A model generated the notes under the pieces. It saw nothing but the letters and a program-made list of their open reading frames with translations, was not told the origin of the DNA and made no database searches. From Moheibacter stercoris (GTDB taxonomy: Bacteria; Bacteroidota; Bacteroidia; Flavobacteriales; Weeksellaceae): a DNA stretch of 48,518 nucleotides. The position numbers and the translations under genes were made by a program. The stretch covers positions 1 through 48,518 of the forward strand of contig NZ_JBEPMO010000018.1 in assembly GCF_040545805.1 (NCBI RefSeq), given 5' to 3'. Shown here piece after piece: positions 7,058 through 15,341 of this stretch (the first letter of the stretch is position 1; each line of letters begins with the position of its first letter).

Positions 7058-7495
7058 ATGAACAAACGAATCAACATAGAAAAGGTCGCGCCAGAAGCTT
7101 TCAAAGCTATGATTGGCTTGGAAAGTTTTCTCGCAAAATCCGATTTGAATAAAACCCATTGGGAACTCATCAAAATACGAGCTTCTCAACTCAACGGATG
7201 TGCCTATTGCATCAATTTGCATACAACGGAAGCGCTCAAAGCGGGTGAAACTCCTCAACGCATCTTTCTACTCAATGCTTGGAAAGAATCGGAATTATTT
7301 GACGAAAAAGAACAAATCATTTTGGAAATGACCGAACAAATAACCTTCATCGACCAAGAAGGTTTGTCCGACAATGTCTATGAAAAAGCTTTAGAATTAT
7401 TCGGAGAAAAATATGTCGCAGAAATTATTATGGCCATCGTCACCATCAATGCTTGGAACCGAATTGCCATCAGTACCCAAAAGATGATTTCTTAA
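7058..7495 (+). CDS. AhpD-like carboxymuconolactone decarboxylase family protein
   Basis: A 145-residue, all-helical protein with the AhpD core motif C48-A-Y-C51-I-N-L-H55, the redox-active CxxC plus His that defines the peroxidase-like members. The preceding ELIKIRASQLNG and the later EIIMAIVTINAWNRIAI are also standard for this group. Members reduce peroxides with a thiol cofactor; the physiological partner here is unknown. It opens a same-direction run with an AraC regulator, a dehydrogenase, a small membrane protein and an NTF2-like lipoprotein. Similar sets are often redox-inducible in Bacteroidota, which is inference here. Confidence 0.88.
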   Translation: MNKRINIEKVAPEAFKAMIGLESFLAKSDLNKTHWELIKIRASQLNGCAYCINLHTTEALKAGETPQRIFLLNAWKESELFDEKEQIILEMTEQITFIDQEGLSDNVYEKALELFGEKYVAEIIMAIVTINAWNRIAISTQKMIS

Positions 7496-7538
7496 TAAGA
7501 AAATTTATCAATTAAAAAATTGTGAATGACCTTCGAAT

Positions 7539-7552
7539 CCGAAAAGTTCACC
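7539..7552 (+). promoter_or_regulatory. 14-bp repeat copy 1 upstream of the AraC gene
   Basis: CCGAAAAGTTCACC is identical to 7989-8002 and lies 54 bp before the AraC-type gene. It is in the same orientation as copy 2 and is a candidate binding site for that regulator. Confidence 0.55.
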
Positions 7553-7605
7553 CTAATTTAATCAGTATAAATTGGCATCTTTAACTTACTAAATACAATA
7601 AAATA

Positions 7606-7983
7606 ATGAAAGATTCTAATCCAGATAGCGTCTCAAGAAATCAAGAAATAACAAAAAACTATTTTCAATTTTTGAACCAGCACATTGCAGATGTTATTTC
7701 TGGAAAGGTGGATGAATTCATGGAAATCAACCAAATTGCTTCTGAATTATTTCTTTCCCACAAGCATTTGACCGATACAGTTCAAAAAGAAACGGGAAAT
7801 CACCCCTGCCATTTCTACGACTTTAAAATTTTAGAACATGCCCAAGAAATGCTGACCCAAACCGATGATTCCGTTGCCGAAATAGCCAGAAAATTAACCT
7901 ATAACCCTTCCAATTTTTCTAAATTTTTTAAAAAATTTTTAGGACAAACTCCTGGTCAATATAGAAAAGCAAACAAAAAATAA
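7606..7983 (+). CDS. AraC family transcriptional regulator, short form
   Basis: At 125 residues this is little more than the two helix-turn-helix units of the AraC/XylS domain. The first HTH is INQIASELFLSHKHLTDTVQK; the second is SVAEIARKLTYNPSNFSKFFKK followed by the typical GQTPGQYRK. No separate sensor domain is present, so the inducer or its mode of control is not evident. The exact 14-bp repeats at 7539-7552 and 7989-8002 flank the gene, one in its own leader and one before the dehydrogenase. It therefore probably controls both itself and the downstream gene. Confidence 0.88.
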   Translation: MKDSNPDSVSRNQEITKNYFQFLNQHIADVISGKVDEFMEINQIASELFLSHKHLTDTVQKETGNHPCHFYDFKILEHAQEMLTQTDDSVAEIARKLTYNPSNFSKFFKKFLGQTPGQYRKANKK

Positions 7984-7988
7984 AAATC

Positions 7989-8002
7989 CCGAAAAGTTCA
8001 CC
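7989..8002 (+). promoter_or_regulatory. 14-bp repeat copy 2 upstream of the dehydrogenase gene
   Basis: CCGAAAAGTTCACC begins six bases after the AraC stop codon and ends 23 bp before a -7 element at 8026-8033. That is about where an activator would replace a missing -33 TTG. Confidence 0.55.
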
Positions 8003-8025
8003 ACACTACTCCTACATCCAATTTC

Positions 8026-8033
8026 TAATTTTG
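8026..8033 (+). promoter_or_regulatory. Bacteroidota -7 promoter element for the dehydrogenase
   Basis: TAATTTTG fits TAnnTTTG exactly. No TTG is seen at the -33 position; the 14-bp repeat lies there instead, suggesting an activator-dependent promoter. Confidence 0.55.
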
Positions 8034-8060
8034 ATAGGTAATATCTAATCAATTAATACT

Positions 8061-8816
8061 ATGTCAAAAAAAGATTTAAATGGAAAAGTAGTTCTCATCG
8101 CTGGAGGTGCTAAAAATTTAGGAGGATTATTAAGCCGAAATTTCGCTGAAAAAGGCGCGAAAATTGCCATCCATTACAACAGTGATAGCACGAAAGTTGA
8201 CGCTCAAAAAACCTTAGAAGACATCCAAAACATGGGTGGAGAAGCCTTTTTATTTAAGGCTGATTTAACCAAAGTGGAGAACATCAAAAAACTTTTTGAA
8301 GAAACAAAATCCAAATTTGGTAAAATAGACATTGCCATCAACACCGTTGGAATGGTTTTGAAAAAACCATTTTTGGACACAACCGAAGAGGATTATGACA
8401 CCATGTTTGAAGTCAATTCAAAAGTAGCCTATTTTTTCATTCAAGAAGCCGGTCGAAATTTAAGTGATAACGGGAAAATTTGTACTATTCTCACTTCGCT
8501 ACTAGCTGCTTACACAGGTTTATATTCCACCTATGCTGGTGCGAAGGCTCCTGTTGAACACTTTACACGTATGGCTTCCAAAGAATTTGGAAACAGAGGA
8601 ATTTCGGTTACAGGAGTTGCGCCTGGACCTATGGATACTCCTTTTTTCTATGGTCAAGAAAGCGAAGATGCCGTGGCTTACCATAAATCTGCTTCTGCAC
8701 TTGGTGGTTTGACCGACATCAAGGACATTGCTCCACTGGTTGAATTTCTAGTAACAGATGGCTGGTGGATTACCGGACAAACTATTTTTGCAAATGGCGG
8801 TTATACAACCCGATAA
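8061..8816 (+). CDS. Short-chain dehydrogenase/reductase (SDR)
   Basis: A 251-residue protein of classical SDR length. The Rossmann nucleotide loop is G15-G-A-K-N-L-G-G (a variant of TGxxxGxG). The catalytic set is visible as S146, Y158 and K162 (YAGAK), with a PGPMDTPFF loop after it and the C-terminal GWWITGQTIFANGGY. It should oxidise or reduce a hydroxyl/carbonyl with NAD(P)(H); the substrate is unknown. It sits between the AraC gene and a terminator, downstream of a putative AraC site and a -7 element, so it is the likely main target of that regulator. Confidence 0.9.
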   Translation: MSKKDLNGKVVLIAGGAKNLGGLLSRNFAEKGAKIAIHYNSDSTKVDAQKTLEDIQNMGGEAFLFKADLTKVENIKKLFEETKSKFGKIDIAINTVGMVLKKPFLDTTEEDYDTMFEVNSKVAYFFIQEAGRNLSDNGKICTILTSLLAAYTGLYSTYAGAKAPVEHFTRMASKEFGNRGISVTGVAPGPMDTPFFYGQESEDAVAYHKSASALGGLTDIKDIAPLVEFLVTDGWWITGQTIFANGGYTTR

Positions 8817-8840
8817 TCAATTGATTTTTAATTTATCTTT

Positions 8841-8872
8841 AAGGCAAATGATTTTATTGTTTGCCTTTTTAT
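8841..8872 (+). terminator. Intrinsic terminator after the SDR gene
   Basis: AAGGCAAA (8841-8848) pairs with TTTGCCTT (8860-8867), followed by a T-rich tract. It separates the SDR gene from the next two genes. Confidence 0.75.
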
Positions 8873-8889
8873 TTTAAAACCACAAACCT

Positions 8890-9240
8890 ATGATCCTTAA
8901 AATAATCAACTCAGTATTAATTCTTTTCGCTGTTTTTATGGGAATGAAACACGGATGGAACATTTTACTTGGAAAACACGAAATGTTGGAAATGTTTGGT
9001 AAATTTAACTTTACCAAAAATATGGTGATGATCAATGGGGCAGTTACGATCCTCGCTTCTTTAATGATTTTATTTCCCAAAACTTTTATTTGGGGGAATT
9101 TTATCATGGCGGCTGGCGTTTTGATGATTATTTGTTTTCAAATTGCCAACAAAGACCTGAAAGGTGTTGCCATTGAAATACCGTTTTTAATACTTAACTT
9201 ACTCATTATTTATCTTCAACATCCGCTCAAAATCAACTAA
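8890..9240 (+). CDS. Small integral membrane protein (DoxX-like or similar)
   Basis: This 116-residue protein has four hydrophobic segments (about 3-20, 44-62, 68-85 and 94-111) with a short polar loop KHEMLEMFGKF after the first. The layout and the MGMKHGWNI ... GAVTILASLMILFP pattern resemble DoxX-like four-helix proteins common in Bacteroidota, but the match is only by general form. It ends one base before the start of the NTF2-like lipoprotein gene, so the two are almost certainly cotranscribed. Confidence 0.65.
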   Translation: MILKIINSVLILFAVFMGMKHGWNILLGKHEMLEMFGKFNFTKNMVMINGAVTILASLMILFPKTFIWGNFIMAAGVLMIICFQIANKDLKGVAIEIPFLILNLLIIYLQHPLKIN

Positions 9241-9241
9241 T

Positions 9242-9679
9242 ATGAAGTTTCTCCATCCACTTTTACCCGCCATTCTATTTTCCTTAACGCTTCAAGCTTG
9301 TGCGCAAGAGAATCCGAAAACAATTCAAACAAATACTTCTTCAGAAATGCATAACGAAACCATCTTAGAGCCCGTTCAAAATCTTATTGAAGCCATGGCT
9401 TCCGAAAATGCAGAATTAATTCGTGCGCAATTTGCGCCTACTGCTACCCAAGCCTATGGTGCAGATGGATCGATGAAATCTCCCGATGAAACCAAAAAAT
9501 GGATCGAATCAGATATCATCAATAGAAAAGGAAAAGTCCTCAATCCCAAGTATACAATCGAGGGTGAAAATGAAGTGGTGGTAACCGGACAATATGAAAG
9601 CATTGGGTATACCAACAAAGCCAACTTTCTATTTACAGTAGAAAATGGTCAAATTACAAGCTGGAGAATGCGTTATTAA
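9242..9679 (+). CDS. Lipoprotein with NTF2/SnoaL-like domain
   Basis: 145 residues. The signal peptide ends in LTLQAC with the lipid Cys at residue 20, so it is a predicted lipoprotein. The remainder begins with a helix (EPVQNLIEAMASENAELIRAQF), continues with APTATQAYGADG and ends with strands NKANFLFTVENGQITSWRMRY, the usual cone-shaped NTF2-like order. Such domains bind or isomerise small molecules; neither ligand nor catalytic residues can be assigned. Spacing of 1 bp to the upstream membrane-protein gene indicates an operon. Confidence 0.75.
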   Translation: MKFLHPLLPAILFSLTLQACAQENPKTIQTNTSSEMHNETILEPVQNLIEAMASENAELIRAQFAPTATQAYGADGSMKSPDETKKWIESDIINRKGKVLNPKYTIEGENEVVVTGQYESIGYTNKANFLFTVENGQITSWRMRY

Positions 9680-9891
9680 TACGCGTGCAATAATCTTTTT
9701 CTATTATTTCAATGTTAAGCCGTATAAATTGAATTATTCACTTAAAAATTTAGGAATTATAAGTTATTACTCACCAAGATTAAGCCCAAATTAGTATCAT
9801 TCACCAAATCAATCCCATACTTTAAAATACGTAAATAAGTAATTGAGTATTTTCCTGATATTTTTTAGTTAATTTGCATCAAATCTCTGCC

Positions 9892-10449
9892 ATGAAATAT
9901 GCAACGCTATTGCTGTTGTTTCTAGGATCCCTCCTATTTTCACAAGAATTGAAGAAATGGAATTTCGATATTTCCTTTCAATTGAAAGTGGACGAACACG
10001 ATTATACCATCCAAAATTACCAAGTTTTCCTTCACGATAAAACCTATCCATTCAATCAATCCAGCGAAGTTTTGGCCGATATGGACAGTTTGAAGTTTCA
10101 ATTGAAATTGGCCTATGCTTGCGAAACCTGTAGCAATTCCAGCGATTTGCCGCCCGATATGTTTCTTAAGGTAAATTATATCGACAAAAAGACCAACAAA
10201 GAACTTAGCACCATCATTCCATTTTTTTACGAAGGTGCAGGTCCTCGAATCCTGCCTCCACTTGATATAGGAATCCTAAATCTCAACCATTTTTTGGACG
10301 ATTCGATCTTCCAAGACGGCGGAATCTATCATTCTTATGTAGCGGTTCAAATTTATTTTTACCGTCGCATCAACTTCTTAACAAAATATGAATACCAATG
10401 GAAACCTATGCGCAAACTCACGGAAATTCCAATTACTGTAAAAGACTAA
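9892..10449 (+). CDS. Secreted protein of unknown function
   Basis: The start at 9892 gives the signal peptide MKYATLLLLFLGSLLFSQ; the longer frame from 9874 begins at a TTG inside a promoter-like stretch (TTAATTTG, 9869-9876). The mature protein of about 168 residues contains a C-E-T-C motif (YACETCSNSS) and is rich in aromatic residues. No family was recognised. It is probably exported to the periplasm or outer membrane. It stands alone between the NTF2-like gene and the ars operon. Confidence 0.65.
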   Translation: MKYATLLLLFLGSLLFSQELKKWNFDISFQLKVDEHDYTIQNYQVFLHDKTYPFNQSSEVLADMDSLKFQLKLAYACETCSNSSDLPPDMFLKVNYIDKKTNKELSTIIPFFYEGAGPRILPPLDIGILNLNHFLDDSIFQDGGIYHSYVAVQIYFYRRINFLTKYEYQWKPMRKLTEIPITVKD

Positions 10450-10547
10450 AAACCTTTCTACCACCCAGTAAATTCCTCAACTAAACCAATCTCATTCAAT
10501 TCTTAAGAATAATTATTTTTCAAATTTTTAATATCATTTAAAACTAT

Positions 10548-10565
10548 TATCGTAATATTGCGATA
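10548..10565. promoter_or_regulatory. Putative ArsR operator
   Basis: TATCGTAATATTGCGATA is an 18-bp inverted repeat with 16 of 18 positions self-complementary, ending 12 bp before the arsR start. The form ATCG-(N)8-CGAT resembles sites of ArsR/SmtB repressors. Binding would block the operon until arsenite is sensed. Confidence 0.7.
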
Positions 10566-10577
10566 TATAAATATACA

Positions 10578-10919
10578 ATGGGAATTACCAAAACCGATCA
10601 TTTTACCGAAAAACAAAATCAAATGGCTGCCATTGCCAAAGCTTTGGGACATCCAGCTCGAATTGCCATCATTGAACACCTATTGAAAGTGAATCAATGC
10701 ATCTGTGGCGATTTAGTCAACGAACTTCCTTTGGCACAAGCCACCATTTCCCAGCATTTGAAAGAATTAAAATCAGTAGGACTCATTCAAGGGAGCATCG
10801 AAGGAAATTCACTTTGCTACTGCATCAATCTCGAAACCTTTGAACTTTTGAAGAATTATTTCGGTCAAATTATTTCCGTCGTTCAGAATCAAAAATGTTG
10901 TGAAACAGAAGTCAAATAA
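10578..10919 (+). CDS. ArsR family metalloregulatory repressor
   Basis: A 113-residue winged-helix protein. The order is KALGHPARIAIIEHL, a metal-sensing helix with C41-I-C43-G-D-L-V, the recognition helix QATISQHLKELK and the wing VGLIQGSIEGNSLCYC. C41 and C43 match the CxC of arsenic sensors; C80, C82, C107 and C108 are further thiols. It should repress its own operon through the palindrome at 10548-10565. The neighbours, a DUF6428 gene and arsC, support arsenic as the signal. Confidence 0.88.
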   Translation: MGITKTDHFTEKQNQMAAIAKALGHPARIAIIEHLLKVNQCICGDLVNELPLAQATISQHLKELKSVGLIQGSIEGNSLCYCINLETFELLKNYFGQIISVVQNQKCCETEVK

Positions 10920-10935
10920 CTAAATATACCATCCA

Positions 10936-11406
10936 ATGAAATTATCAGAATTAAAAAATATCTTACCCAATTTGGATAACCTAACCTTCCAATTGGAAAA
11001 TGGAACTTTCGTTCCGGAACACTTTCACGTAACCGAAGTCGGACAAATCACCAAAAATTTCATCGACTGTGGCGGAGTGATTCGCAAAGAAAATGTAGTG
11101 AATTTCCAGTTGTGGAATGCCAATGATTTCGAACATCGATTGAAACCTACCAAATTATTGAACATCATCAAACTTTCGGAAGAAAAATTGGGAATCGAAG
11201 ACCAGGAAATTGAAGTCGAATACCAATCGGAAACCATCGGGAAATATGATTTGGAATTCAACGGACAACATTTCATCTTGAAAAACAAAATGACCGCTTG
11301 TTTGGCCGAAGATGCTTGCGGAGTGCCTACCGAAAAAGTCAAAGTAGAAATGAAAGATTTAGGAACAGCATCCGCTTGTTGTTCGCCTAGTTCTGGATGT
11401 TGTTAA
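10936..11406 (+). CDS. DUF6428 family protein of the ars operon
   Basis: A 156-residue protein that I recognise as the DUF6428 family, seen in Bacteroidota between arsR and arsC. Its core has FVPEHFHVTEVG, followed by DCGGVIRKENVV and QLWNANDFEHRLKP. The C-terminal tail contains A-C-C-S-P-S-S-G-C-C, a dense Cys cluster able to bind a soft metal(loid). The biochemical role is not established to my knowledge; arsenite binding or delivery is a guess. It lies 16 bp after arsR and 9 bp before arsC. Confidence 0.8.
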   Translation: MKLSELKNILPNLDNLTFQLENGTFVPEHFHVTEVGQITKNFIDCGGVIRKENVVNFQLWNANDFEHRLKPTKLLNIIKLSEEKLGIEDQEIEVEYQSETIGKYDLEFNGQHFILKNKMTACLAEDACGVPTEKVKVEMKDLGTASACCSPSSGCC

Positions 11407-11415
11407 GCCAATTAA

Positions 11416-11832
11416 ATGAACAAAAAAATCTTAGTGCTTTGCACCGGAAATAGTTGTAGAAGTCAAATCGCGGAGGGCTATCTTCTATATTTTGCTCGCG
11501 ACAAAGCGGAAGTTTTCAGCGCAGGTGTGGAAACTCACGGAGTGAATCCGCGCGCCATTCAAACAATGCTGGAAGACGGAATCGACATCAGTCATCATAC
11601 CTCCAATAATCTAGACGATTATCAATCCATTTCCTTTGATTTTGTCCTAACGGTTTGTGACAACGCCAAAGAACGTTGCCCCTATATCCCTAGCCAAGCC
11701 AAAACTTTTCATTACAATTTCCCCGATCCCGCCAAAGCAAAAGGAACGGAACAGGAAATTGCCCACGAATTTCGTTTGGTCAGAGAGTTAATCAAATCCT
11801 ATTGCCAAAAATTCGTCGAAGAAAATCTTTAG
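11416..11832 (+). CDS. arsC: Arsenate reductase, low-MW phosphatase type (thioredoxin-coupled)
   Basis: A 138-residue protein with the phosphatase P-loop C9-T-G-N-S-C14-R-S. The extra redox pair C81 and C88 (V-C-D-N-A-K-E-R-C-P) matches Cys82 and Cys89 of the plasmid pI258 ArsC, and D104-P is the acid loop. C9, C81 and C88 should pass electrons from thioredoxin to reduce arsenate to arsenite in the cytoplasm. It is the last gene of the operon; no arsB or acr3 exporter gene follows, as the next gene is convergent. Confidence in the enzyme is high. Confidence 0.92.
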   Translation: MNKKILVLCTGNSCRSQIAEGYLLYFARDKAEVFSAGVETHGVNPRAIQTMLEDGIDISHHTSNNLDDYQSISFDFVLTVCDNAKERCPYIPSQAKTFHYNFPDPAKAKGTEQEIAHEFRLVRELIKSYCQKFVEENL

Positions 11833-11834
11833 AA

Positions 11835-13385
11835 TTATTTCTTTTCAAATTTTTCGGTATGCGTATAATTAGACGGATAAGCTCCAACTTGTAACAACAT
11901 CGGACGAAGCACAAATTCAAAATCCAAAGCATCAACTTTGCCCATTTTGTTCAGGTGAAACTGCATAAATTCTTCACGTTGTGCTCGATTTTTCCAAACC
12001 GCACGGAAAGTATCAAAATGCCAATGTTCCAATTTCGCTTCCAAATCTTCGTCATTCCAAAAGCGCATCACCAAATCCTTTCCAACCAGCTTCACTTCTA
12101 CTTTTCCATACGCCAAAGATTCGTATATCCCAACATATTCGTTCAAATTCAAACTCGGTTGGGTATTTTTCACACGCGCATTGTGAATTGCGTCTCTTGC
12201 TTCTTGCGCACGTTGGTATTGATTTTGATAATTCGTCAAAATGGTTTCGCTCCAATCTTTATCGGTTGAATTCAATTGATGATCGATTACCTGATAGGCA
12301 ACTGCCGTTCCCAAACTATTGAAGGCATTTCCTGCCATCACAATTCCCAAATTCAATTCGGGAACCAAAAACATAAACGTATTGAATCCATCTGTCGCAC
12401 CGCTATGCGTCCAAATTCGTTTTCCTTTGTAATCGAAAATCTGCCAGCCCAAACCATAACTCGATTGACTTGCCAAAGGATTGGACGAAGCAGTCGAAAT
12501 TTGAGGTCGATGAATTTCGTTCATTGTTTTTTCGCTGATGATGACTTTGTCTTGAACGCTTCCCGAAGTTCCCAATTGCATCAACATCCATTTGTTCAAA
12601 TCCGAAATCGAAGAATTCACGCCACCCGCCGGACCCGCATTGTCCCAATTTCTTCTCGGAATCGGAACGATTTTTCCATCGATTTCCTGATGCGGAAAAG
12701 CGACATTGGATTGTTTTTCCAATTCGGCAATCGTCGTTGTGGTGCGATTCATCCCAAGCGGTTGAAACAAACGTTCTTGTAAAAACTGGTCCCAAGTTCG
12801 GCCTTCGGTATATTCAATTACTTGTCCCGCCAAAGAATACATCACATTACTGTACACATATCCCGAACGAAAAGGTTCCTCAAAATCCATATAACGAACT
12901 TGTTTCAAAACTTCATCGCGCGAACTTTTGGTCATAAATTGCAAACGATTGCCCAAGATTCTGCCCAATCCAACACGATGAATCAAGGCATCACGAATCG
13001 TCAATTCTTTCGTTGCCCAAGGATCTCTGAACTGAAACCAAGGTATATGCTTCGTGATTTTATCGTCCCAAGAAATTTTGCCTTCGTCCACCAAAATCCC
13101 CAAAGCCGCTGCCGTCATATTTTTACTCACCGAAGCGATGCTGAACACCGTGTTTTCATCCACTTTATCGCCTTTCCCCAATTGTTTTTCACCAAAACCT
13201 TGGGCATAAATGACTTTTCCATCTTGCACAACACCAACCGCCATTCCCGGAATTTTCCAGTCGTTGCGGCTATTTTCCAACCATTGATCGAAATCTTTGG
13301 GCAAGGCATTTTGCGCCAAAAGAGAAAGAGAGACTAAAAAAACAAAAGCGACCAAAAACCTTTTGGATGTAGAGAAATTCATCAT
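11835..13385 (-). CDS. Serine hydrolase, class C beta-lactamase/PBP-like, with C-terminal DUF3471
   Basis: About 516 residues from the start at 13385 (13382 also possible); the longer frame begins before a cleaner signal peptide, FLVAFVFLVSLSLLAQ. The active-site Ser-x-x-Lys is S-V-S-K in FSIASVSKNMTA near residue 85, followed by Y-S-N in YVYSNVMYSLAG and H-S-G in THSGATDGFN. The last 110 residues (LNEYVGIYESLAYGKVEV onward) look like the DUF3471 lipocalin-like domain. The family includes D-aminopeptidases, esterases and carboxypeptidases; beta-lactam hydrolysis should not be assumed. It is exported and convergent with arsC, only 2 bp from its end. Confidence 0.88.
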   Translation of the reverse strand: MMNFSTSKRFLVAFVFLVSLSLLAQNALPKDFDQWLENSRNDWKIPGMAVGVVQDGKVIYAQGFGEKQLGKGDKVDENTVFSIASVSKNMTAAALGILVDEGKISWDDKITKHIPWFQFRDPWATKELTIRDALIHRVGLGRILGNRLQFMTKSSRDEVLKQVRYMDFEEPFRSGYVYSNVMYSLAGQVIEYTEGRTWDQFLQERLFQPLGMNRTTTTIAELEKQSNVAFPHQEIDGKIVPIPRRNWDNAGPAGGVNSSISDLNKWMLMQLGTSGSVQDKVIISEKTMNEIHRPQISTASSNPLASQSSYGLGWQIFDYKGKRIWTHSGATDGFNTFMFLVPELNLGIVMAGNAFNSLGTAVAYQVIDHQLNSTDKDWSETILTNYQNQYQRAQEARDAIHNARVKNTQPSLNLNEYVGIYESLAYGKVEVKLVGKDLVMRFWNDEDLEAKLEHWHFDTFRAVWKNRAQREEFMQFHLNKMGKVDALDFEFVLRPMLLQVGAYPSNYTHTEKFEKK

Positions 13386-13507
13386 CTTATGCGGTATTAA
13401 ATTCAATTTGCTGCCTAAAATAGGAAGAATTTTTTATTTTCAAGCGACGGAAGCCTTTCTGGATTGGGATTCAAAGTAAATTTAACCTAAAATTATGTCC
13501 AAATTAG

Positions 13508-13515
13508 TATTTTTG
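13508..13515 (+). promoter_or_regulatory. -7 promoter element for the DKNYY lipoprotein
   Basis: TATTTTTG fits TAnnTTTG. A start site near 13521 supports translation from 13568 rather than 13529. Confidence 0.5.
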
Positions 13516-13567
13516 AACTGTACTGAATATGGGGAGCCTAAATTTAAATCTTAAATCTCAACCAATT

Positions 13568-14308
13568 ATGCGTATTCATATTCTTTTATTCATAGGTTTC
13601 CTTACTTTACTAAGTTGTCAAAAGGAAAAATTTAATGTTGACCAATTCCATTCTATTATTCCTATTGTGGAAATCGAAGAACAGGAAGAGTGGGATAAAA
13701 ATCCGAATTGGTTTCAATTAAAGGAAGGAGAAGGCTATCGTAACTATTTTCGCTACAATGATCATATTTATTTAGGATCTAGAAATATCAAAAATAAACC
13801 CATTGACGCAACTGCGAAGGATTTTTGGATTCTAAGTGGAACCGAATATGCCAAAGACAAATACTATTTTTTTCATCCTATTGGTACTTCTATTTGTGCC
13901 AATTCAAGAAAGTACGGATGTTATTGTTATTTTGAAGACTATATCATTGGAAAATTTAATGTCGATGATTTTGTGTATTTAGGAGAACAGTATATTTCCA
14001 ACAAAGACAGTATTTATTTCAAAGGTGTGGTAATGAAAAATGTAGATGCTAAATCTTTCCAAATACATCAATTCGAAAACAAACCTAATGTAACTTCTTC
14101 TTTAACAGGCGAAGATGCTTTTGATAAATTTGCAACAGATAAAAACAATGTCTTTATGAATGACCAAATTCTGGATGAAATCAATTCAGAAGGTTTTTAT
14201 TTAGAATATGATTCTATCAACACGCAATTCTTTATTGGTGATTCCACAAAGAAATACCAATATTTATTTTCAGGAATTTTGATAGAATCCAATTCATACA
14301 ATTTCTGA
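13568..14308 (+). CDS. Lipoprotein with DKNYY-type repeats
   Basis: The start at 13568 gives a lipoprotein signal, MRIHILLFIGFLTLLSC, with Cys at residue 17. The mature part has recurring D-K-x-x-(V/Y)-(Y/F) segments: YAKDKYYFF, ISNKDSIYFKG and ATDKNNVFMN, each followed by a small hydrophobic strand. That pattern is the DKNYY family, a repeat domain of unknown role in exported proteins. A Cys-rich patch (CANSRKYGCYCYF) interrupts it. No operon partner is evident. Confidence 0.7.
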   Translation: MRIHILLFIGFLTLLSCQKEKFNVDQFHSIIPIVEIEEQEEWDKNPNWFQLKEGEGYRNYFRYNDHIYLGSRNIKNKPIDATAKDFWILSGTEYAKDKYYFFHPIGTSICANSRKYGCYCYFEDYIIGKFNVDDFVYLGEQYISNKDSIYFKGVVMKNVDAKSFQIHQFENKPNVTSSLTGEDAFDKFATDKNNVFMNDQILDEINSEGFYLEYDSINTQFFIGDSTKKYQYLFSGILIESNSYNF

Positions 14309-14320
14309 AAGCATTATTAG

Positions 14321-14328
14321 TAAATTTG
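14321..14328 (+). promoter_or_regulatory. -7 promoter element for 14351 gene
   Basis: TAAATTTG followed by C fits the Bacteroidota -7 consensus, 22 bp before the start codon. No TTG is seen at the right distance upstream. Confidence 0.45.
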
Positions 14329-14350
14329 CAGTTCTGAATATACATAAAAC

Positions 14351-15289
14351 ATGAGCCTCAACATTTCTGCCCTAGCCATCAATGAAAACCTTCAAAATGA
14401 AGTAGAAAAACTATCCGACATTCTGGGATTTGAACTAGTTCTGGAAGAGGAAATTGATTTTGAAACCGCTTCTCAATCCTATTTGGAAGAGGAATTGATC
14501 GATGTGTATTTTGGTGAATTGGGGACCTTGGTCTTTTGTCACGAAGATTTATCGGTGAGTGAATCTTACAAACATCCCGATTTTCAGATTTTGACCTTCG
14601 CCCATTCGGAAATTAGTATGATTTCCTATTTGAATTATACCGAAAATGCGAAATCCAAACGAACGATCCTAGAATTTGAAGGAGAACGAAGCATCGACGA
14701 AGGAAATTTACTTCCCATCGAAGAAGAAGAAGAAATAGACACCGCAGAACTGATTTGGGCGCAATTTGAAGAAGTTTTCGGGGAATCCTTTTGGGATATC
14801 GATCCCAATGGGATTGTGCATCGTTTTCAACTCATCCGAAAACCAGAAAATACCAAAACCACAACTTCCGAATCGCCCAAAAAAGAATTCGATAAATTCG
14901 ACTTTTCCATTCTGCTGAACCACGAAAAGCTAAAAACCGATTATTCCCAAGAAGAACTATTGGAATTGTTCAATCGGATGATTCGGTTCGCACAAGAACA
15001 AAAACTCCAAATCTTCCATCATCCCAATAATTACGAAGCAGGCGAAAACATTTTTCATAGGAATTTCTATTATTTGAAACAAGCGATTGCTTTAAATCCA
15101 ACTTTGGAAGCATTGCTGCAAGAACGAATCCCAATGAACGCCTACAATGCTTTCGTTCGAATGCAAAAAGTGCAAATCAGTTCAACGGAAAACACACAAA
15201 TGATGGAATTGATCCAAGCTTTACGCCCAATTACCTTAATCGATAAAACCGTTCAGACCGATAAATCTTGGTGGGAATTTTGGAAATAA
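14351..15289 (+). CDS. Acidic cytoplasmic protein of unknown function
   Basis: 312 residues with no signal peptide and no transmembrane segment. The N-terminal half is very acidic, with a run of five Glu near residue 124 (PIEEEEEIDTAEL), and has a compact strand-rich part (LIDVYFGELGTLVFCHEDL). The C-terminal half after a Pro/Lys/Thr linker is helical (LLELFNRMIRFAQEQKLQIF). I recognise it only as a conserved type of flavobacterial hypothetical protein. It has its own -7 element at 14321-14328. No function is proposed. Confidence 0.65.
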   Translation: MSLNISALAINENLQNEVEKLSDILGFELVLEEEIDFETASQSYLEEELIDVYFGELGTLVFCHEDLSVSESYKHPDFQILTFAHSEISMISYLNYTENAKSKRTILEFEGERSIDEGNLLPIEEEEEIDTAELIWAQFEEVFGESFWDIDPNGIVHRFQLIRKPENTKTTTSESPKKEFDKFDFSILLNHEKLKTDYSQEELLELFNRMIRFAQEQKLQIFHHPNNYEAGENIFHRNFYYLKQAIALNPTLEALLQERIPMNAYNAFVRMQKVQISSTENTQMMELIQALRPITLIDKTVQTDKSWWEFWK

Positions 15290-15341
15290 ATTTTATAATT
15301 TTAGGGTTGAGAAATCTGAAAATTCAATAAAAAATTCAACC

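Noticed and set aside
12276..12782. Plus-strand open frames inside the serine hydrolase gene
   Set aside because: These are reading-frame shadows of the minus-strand gene: no ribosome site, promoter or recognisable domain.
11835..13385. True class C beta-lactamase
   Set aside because: SxxK, YxN and HSG are shared by penicillin-binding proteins and esterases; the C-terminal DUF3471 and size favour a general serine hydrolase.
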